Positions 6,257-8,848 of a DNA stretch of 8,848 nucleotides are shown here, piece after piece. Made by a program: the position numbers and the translations under genes. The stretch's first letter is position 1, and each line of letters begins with the position of its first letter. The notes below the pieces were generated by a model. It had not been told where the DNA came from. It did not search any database and was given only the letters and a program-made list of their open reading frames with translations. This DNA comes from Oscillospiraceae bacterium. GTDB lineage: Bacteria; Bacillota; Clostridia; Oscillospirales; Ruminococcaceae. Location of the stretch: positions 1 to 8,848 of the forward strand of contig JAEDOB010000077.1 of NCBI GenBank assembly GCA_016302225.1, in the 5' to 3' direction.

Positions 6257-8713
6257 TCAGAAGTCGGAGATGATATTTCCGATGTCCAGAATGATGGTGA
6301 TAGAGCCGTCGCCCAGGATAGAGCAGCCTGCCATACCGTTCTGCTTAACGTTGAAGTTGTTGAGCATAGGCGAGAAGGGCTTTACAACTACCTGCTGTTC
6401 GCCGATAAGCTCGTCAGCCATCAGGCAGGCGCTTCTGCCCTCGTTTTCGACGAGAATTATGATGCCCTCGTAAATATCGGTGACCTTGGTTTCCAGCTCA
6501 TACAGCTCGTAAAGTCTGATAAGGGGATAGCACTGACCTCTTATCATTATCATTTCCTTGCCGCTTGTATCCTTGATAAGCTGATTTTCCTTCAGCTTGA
6601 AGCTTTCCTTGATGGAGCTGATGGGGATAGTGAATATGGATTCGCCGACGGAAACCTCCATACCGTCCACAATAGCCAGCGAAAGGGGAATTTTGATGAT
6701 AAAGGTCGTTCCGAAGCCTTCCTTGGAGTCAACGGAAACGGTGCCGCCGATCTTCTCAATGCCCTTCTTAACAACGTCCATACCAACGCCTCTGCCGCTG
6801 TACTCGGTGACCTGCTCGTTGGTGGAGAAGCCTGGGAGCATTATCATATTGAAGATCTCTTTCTTGGAGTATTCTTCATCGGGCTTGGTGAGCAGACCGT
6901 TCTTTCTTGCCTTTGCCAGAACTTTTTCGGCGTTGATGCCGTAGCCGTCGTCGGAAACGGTGATGACAACCTCACCCGAAGAGCTGTAAGCTGCCAGAGT
7001 TATCTTGCCCTTGGGGTCCTTGCCTGCGTCGATACGCTCCTGAGCTGTTTCCTCGATGCCGTGATCCATGGAGTTTCTTACCATGTGCATAAGGGGATCG
7101 TTCAGGCTGTCGATAATGGACTTGTCAACCTCGGTGTCCTCACCCACAAATATAAGGTCAACGTCCTTGTTAAGCTTTATTTTCATATCCCTGACGATAC
7201 GTGTCATCTTGTTGAATGCGCCCGAAAGGGGTATCATACGGATAGACATAACAATGTCCTGAAGCTCGTCGGTGAGCTTTCTGAGCTGTCTTGCAGCCTT
7301 CTGGAAATTATCCAGCTGGAGTCCCTTGAGATCGGGGTTTGATGTAACCATTGCTTCTGTGATAACGATCTCGCCCACCATATCCAGAAGCTGATCCAGC
7401 TTGTTCAGATTTACGCTGATAAGGCTCTGCTTGCCCTTTGAGCCTGTTGACGATGCCGGTGCGGGGGCTTTCTGTGCAGCGGGAGCGGCAGGTGCTGCGG
7501 GCTTGGGAGCTTCCGCCTTCTTTGCGGGTGCGGGCGCAGACTGAGCGGGTGCCGGGGCAGGTGCAGGTGCTGCGGGAGCGGGTGCAGGAGCGGCGGCAGG
7601 TGCAGGTGCGGGAGCGGCAGCGGGTGCGCCCTCCTTCACCAGTGTGCACATATCAACGCTGGGGCTTTCGGTTATCTTCGCCATAATTTCCTCGGTGGTA
7701 TGGGAAGATTTGAAATGTATCATAAAGCCGTTGTTTACGATAATATCGGCAGTTGCGGAATTTTCCTCAATATCCGAGGGCTCATATGCAAGAAGCTCGC
7801 ACATATCCCTGATATTGTTTACTACCATCAGCGCACGGAGATTTTCCATTTTGCAATCTGCCTCAAATGTAACCTTAACGGTAGTAAGCTCGGCAGAGGG
7901 AACGTCAACGCCGTCGTCGGAGCCGTATTCCAGCACCTCGTAGGACTTAACGTTCAGCGATTCCTCAATAAGCTTTAAGATGTTATCATCGGTAGTTGCG
8001 GACTTAAAGTGAATGATAAAGCCGTTTTCGATGATAGTTTTTGCCGTATCGGAATTGGTTTCGATGTCTGCGGGCTCGTATCTGAGAGTCAGACACTCAT
8101 CCTGCAGCTTATTTACGATAATGAGCGCACGAAGATTTTCCATACGGCAGTCGTCGTCAAACATTACCTTTACTGTGGTAAGTGAAGCGACCTTCTGCAT
8201 CTCAACGGGAGCAGCTTCGGCGGGAGCGGGTGCTGCCGCAGCGGGAGCAGGTGCGGGAGCTGCCGTCGGAGCTGGAGCAGCTGCGGGAACAGCGGCACTT
8301 CCGTCTTTAAGTGAAGCGGCATAGCCCCTGATGGTTTCCATAAGGGCGGTAAAATCGGTAGGCTCGTACTCGTCCTCCTGGATAAGGTCTATCTCAGCCT
8401 TTAACAGGTCGGATGCCTTGAAAACAAGGTCGTAAAGGGATTCGATCTGCGCAATTACGGGATGCTCCTCTCTGATAATGAAGAACATATCCTCCACAGC
8501 ATGAGCCAGCTTGGACATATTGTCCAGACCCATCATAGCGGAAGAACCCTTGATAGTGTGCATGATACGGAAGATCTCGTTAATGTCTTCCTCTCCAAAG
8601 CTGCTGTTGCTTTCTGTCGCCATAAGGATCTGATCAAGGCGTTCAAGCAGTGATGTAGCTTCAAAGATATATGCGTCGATCATGCCTTCCATTCCCGGTT
8701 CAAACTTACCCAT
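6257..8713 (-). CDS. cheA: Chemotaxis histidine kinase CheA with tandem P2-like domains
   Basis: CheA autophosphorylates in response to receptors and passes phosphate to CheY and CheB. The 818-residue product is longer than typical (about 650-700). Domains in order: HPt/P1 (about 8-130) with phospho-His52 in MHTIKGSSAMMG; Ala/Pro linker (138-172); P2-like domain A (178-262); P2-like domain B (277-360); long Ala/Pro/Lys linker (361-425); P3 dimerisation (about 428-500, starting ISVNLNKLDQLLDMVGE); P4 ATPase with N-box HMVRNSMDHGIE (543-554), DDGYGI (588-593) and the SGRGVGMDVV (639-648) and GFGTTF boxes; P5 CheW-like (about 680-815). All catalytic motifs are intact. The ATG at 8713 is used because the HPt domain starts at once; its AAAGGA (8732-8727) sits a long 13 nt upstream. 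First gene of the operon. Confidence 0.96.
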   Translation of the reverse strand: MGKFEPGMEGMIDAYIFEATSLLERLDQILMATESNSSFGEEDINEIFRIMHTIKGSSAMMGLDNMSKLAHAVEDMFFIIREEHPVIAQIESLYDLVFKASDLLKAEIDLIQEDEYEPTDFTALMETIRGYAASLKDGSAAVPAAAPAPTAAPAPAPAAAAPAPAEAAPVEMQKVASLTTVKVMFDDDCRMENLRALIIVNKLQDECLTLRYEPADIETNSDTAKTIIENGFIIHFKSATTDDNILKLIEESLNVKSYEVLEYGSDDGVDVPSAELTTVKVTFEADCKMENLRALMVVNNIRDMCELLAYEPSDIEENSATADIIVNNGFMIHFKSSHTTEEIMAKITESPSVDMCTLVKEGAPAAAPAPAPAAAPAPAPAAPAPAPAPAQSAPAPAKKAEAPKPAAPAAPAAQKAPAPASSTGSKGKQSLISVNLNKLDQLLDMVGEIVITEAMVTSNPDLKGLQLDNFQKAARQLRKLTDELQDIVMSIRMIPLSGAFNKMTRIVRDMKIKLNKDVDLIFVGEDTEVDKSIIDSLNDPLMHMVRNSMDHGIEETAQERIDAGKDPKGKITLAAYSSSGEVVITVSDDGYGINAEKVLAKARKNGLLTKPDEEYSKKEIFNMIMLPGFSTNEQVTEYSGRGVGMDVVKKGIEKIGGTVSVDSKEGFGTTFIIKIPLSLAIVDGMEVSVGESIFTIPISSIKESFKLKENQLIKDTSGKEMIMIRGQCYPLIRLYELYELETKVTDIYEGIIILVENEGRSACLMADELIGEQQVVVKPFSPMLNNFNVKQNGMAGCSILGDGSITIILDIGNIISDF
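7441..7627 (-). repeat. Ala/Pro low-complexity linker 2 in cheA
   Basis: About 63 codons (residues 363-425) are nearly all Ala and Pro in AP, AAP and APAP units, with a Lys-containing stretch (KKAEAPKP). The DNA is a degenerate GC-rich repeat that stands out from the flanks. It forms a flexible, extended tether between the P2-like domains and the kinase core, and is prone to repeat-number change. Confidence 0.85.
7634..8182 (-). repeat. Tandem duplication encoding two P2-like domains of CheA
   Basis: Two copies (8182-7928 and 7885-7634) sit exactly 297 bases (99 codons) apart. Both begin LTTVKV, then share C(R/K)MENLRAL, YEP(A/S)DIE, NGF and IHFKS. My hand alignment gives about 46 identical residues in roughly 80, and the DNA still shares short exact stretches such as agattttccat. 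Duplication within cheA is the simplest explanation. Confidence 0.85.
8198..8302 (-). repeat. Ala/Pro low-complexity linker 1 in cheA
   Basis: Residues 138-172 between the HPt domain and the first P2-like domain are mostly Ala and Pro (for example AAPAPAPAAAAPAPAEAAP). It resembles linker 2 in composition and codon pattern and gives the phosphorylated His domain long reach to the kinase core. Confidence 0.85.
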
Positions 8714-8795
8714 AATTATGTACCATTCCTTTCGTTTCCGGCGTTTGTGTGAAAATGTGCTGCGCCGCAGGAGTTTTTGTTAATACGGTATTGCA
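8714..8795 (-). other. cheA leader region
   Basis: This gap between the candidate promoter and the cheA ATG holds the Shine-Dalgarno AAAGGA (8732-8727) at a long 13-nt distance, and an out-of-frame ATG directly after it that opens a six-codon frame (MVHNYG) ending at a TAA inside the first cheA codons. I see no strong hairpin or riboswitch. Confidence 0.4.
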
Positions 8796-8822
8796 AAATC
8801 GGCTGTAATACTATATAATATA
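8796..8822 (-). promoter_or_regulatory. Possible flagellar-sigma (sigma-D/FliA-type) promoter of the che operon
   Basis: Read on the - strand, GCCGATTT (8803-8796) closely resembles the sigma-D/FliA -10 element GCCGATAT/GCCGATAA. Exactly 15 nt upstream is TATA (8822-8819), three of four bases of the TAAA -35 element. Transcription would start about 70-75 nt before cheA. A housekeeping alternative (TATAGT inside the same AT-rich stretch) has no good -35 box. The match is short, so this is only a candidate. Confidence 0.5.
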
Positions 8823-8848
8823 AGTAGGCGAGTGCAGGAGCCGTCTGC

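Noticed and set aside
7441..7627. CRISPR-like or VNTR array
   Set aside because: The repeats are short, degenerate and in frame, encoding an Ala/Pro linker, with no spacers.
7308..7649. Arg/Thr-rich open frame inside cheA
   Set aside because: It is a frame shift of the Ala/Pro-linker repeat and only reflects its GC-rich composition.

Overview
The window holds two convergent gene blocks that meet at a shared hairpin terminator near 3211-3254. The protein families, strong Shine-Dalgarno sites, a consensus sigma-A-type promoter and the CheA/CheW style point to a motile or formerly motile Gram-positive anaerobe of the Clostridia. A Ruminococcus-like member of the Oscillospirales is my best guess, from general resemblance only; no taxonomic marker is present.

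Left block (+ strand, about 57-3254): a near-perfect promoter (TTGACA, 17 bp, TATAAT) drives five tightly packed genes. Gene 1 is a small ExbB/TolQ-type proton-channel subunit. Gene 2 is an ExbD/TolR-type partner that keeps the membrane aspartate. Gene 3 is a two-helix membrane protein and gene 4 a small exported or membrane-anchored protein. Both end in a domain that I read as a divergent copy of the ExbD periplasmic fold, and they share the motif LVDD(Y/F)A. Gene 5 is an exported protein with a probable OB-fold domain followed by an unrecognised domain. Three ExbD-like extracytoplasmic domains beside one ExbB-like channel, in a probably single-membraned organism, is the most unusual content of the window. 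It may be an undescribed proton-motive-force-driven envelope machine; its function is unknown.

Right block (- strand, 8822 down to 3275): a chemotaxis operon in the order cheA, cheW, cheR, cheB, cheW. CheA (818 aa) has an HPt domain, two tandem P2-like domains, two long Ala/Pro linkers, and dimerisation, kinase and CheW-like domains. The two CheW proteins couple receptors to CheA; CheR methylates and CheB demethylates receptors. No CheY, CheC, CheD, receptor or flagellar gene lies in the window, so the response regulator output must be encoded elsewhere. A flagellar-sigma-like promoter (TATA, 15 nt, GCCGATTT) can be seen upstream of cheA. Hairpins between cheR and cheB, one of them containing the cheB ribosome binding site, may tune CheB output.

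There is no tRNA, rRNA, CRISPR array, insertion sequence or attachment site that I can see. No gene-free stretch exceeds 300 bases: the longest are 1-132 (promoter and leader) and 8714-8848 (cheA leader and promoter).
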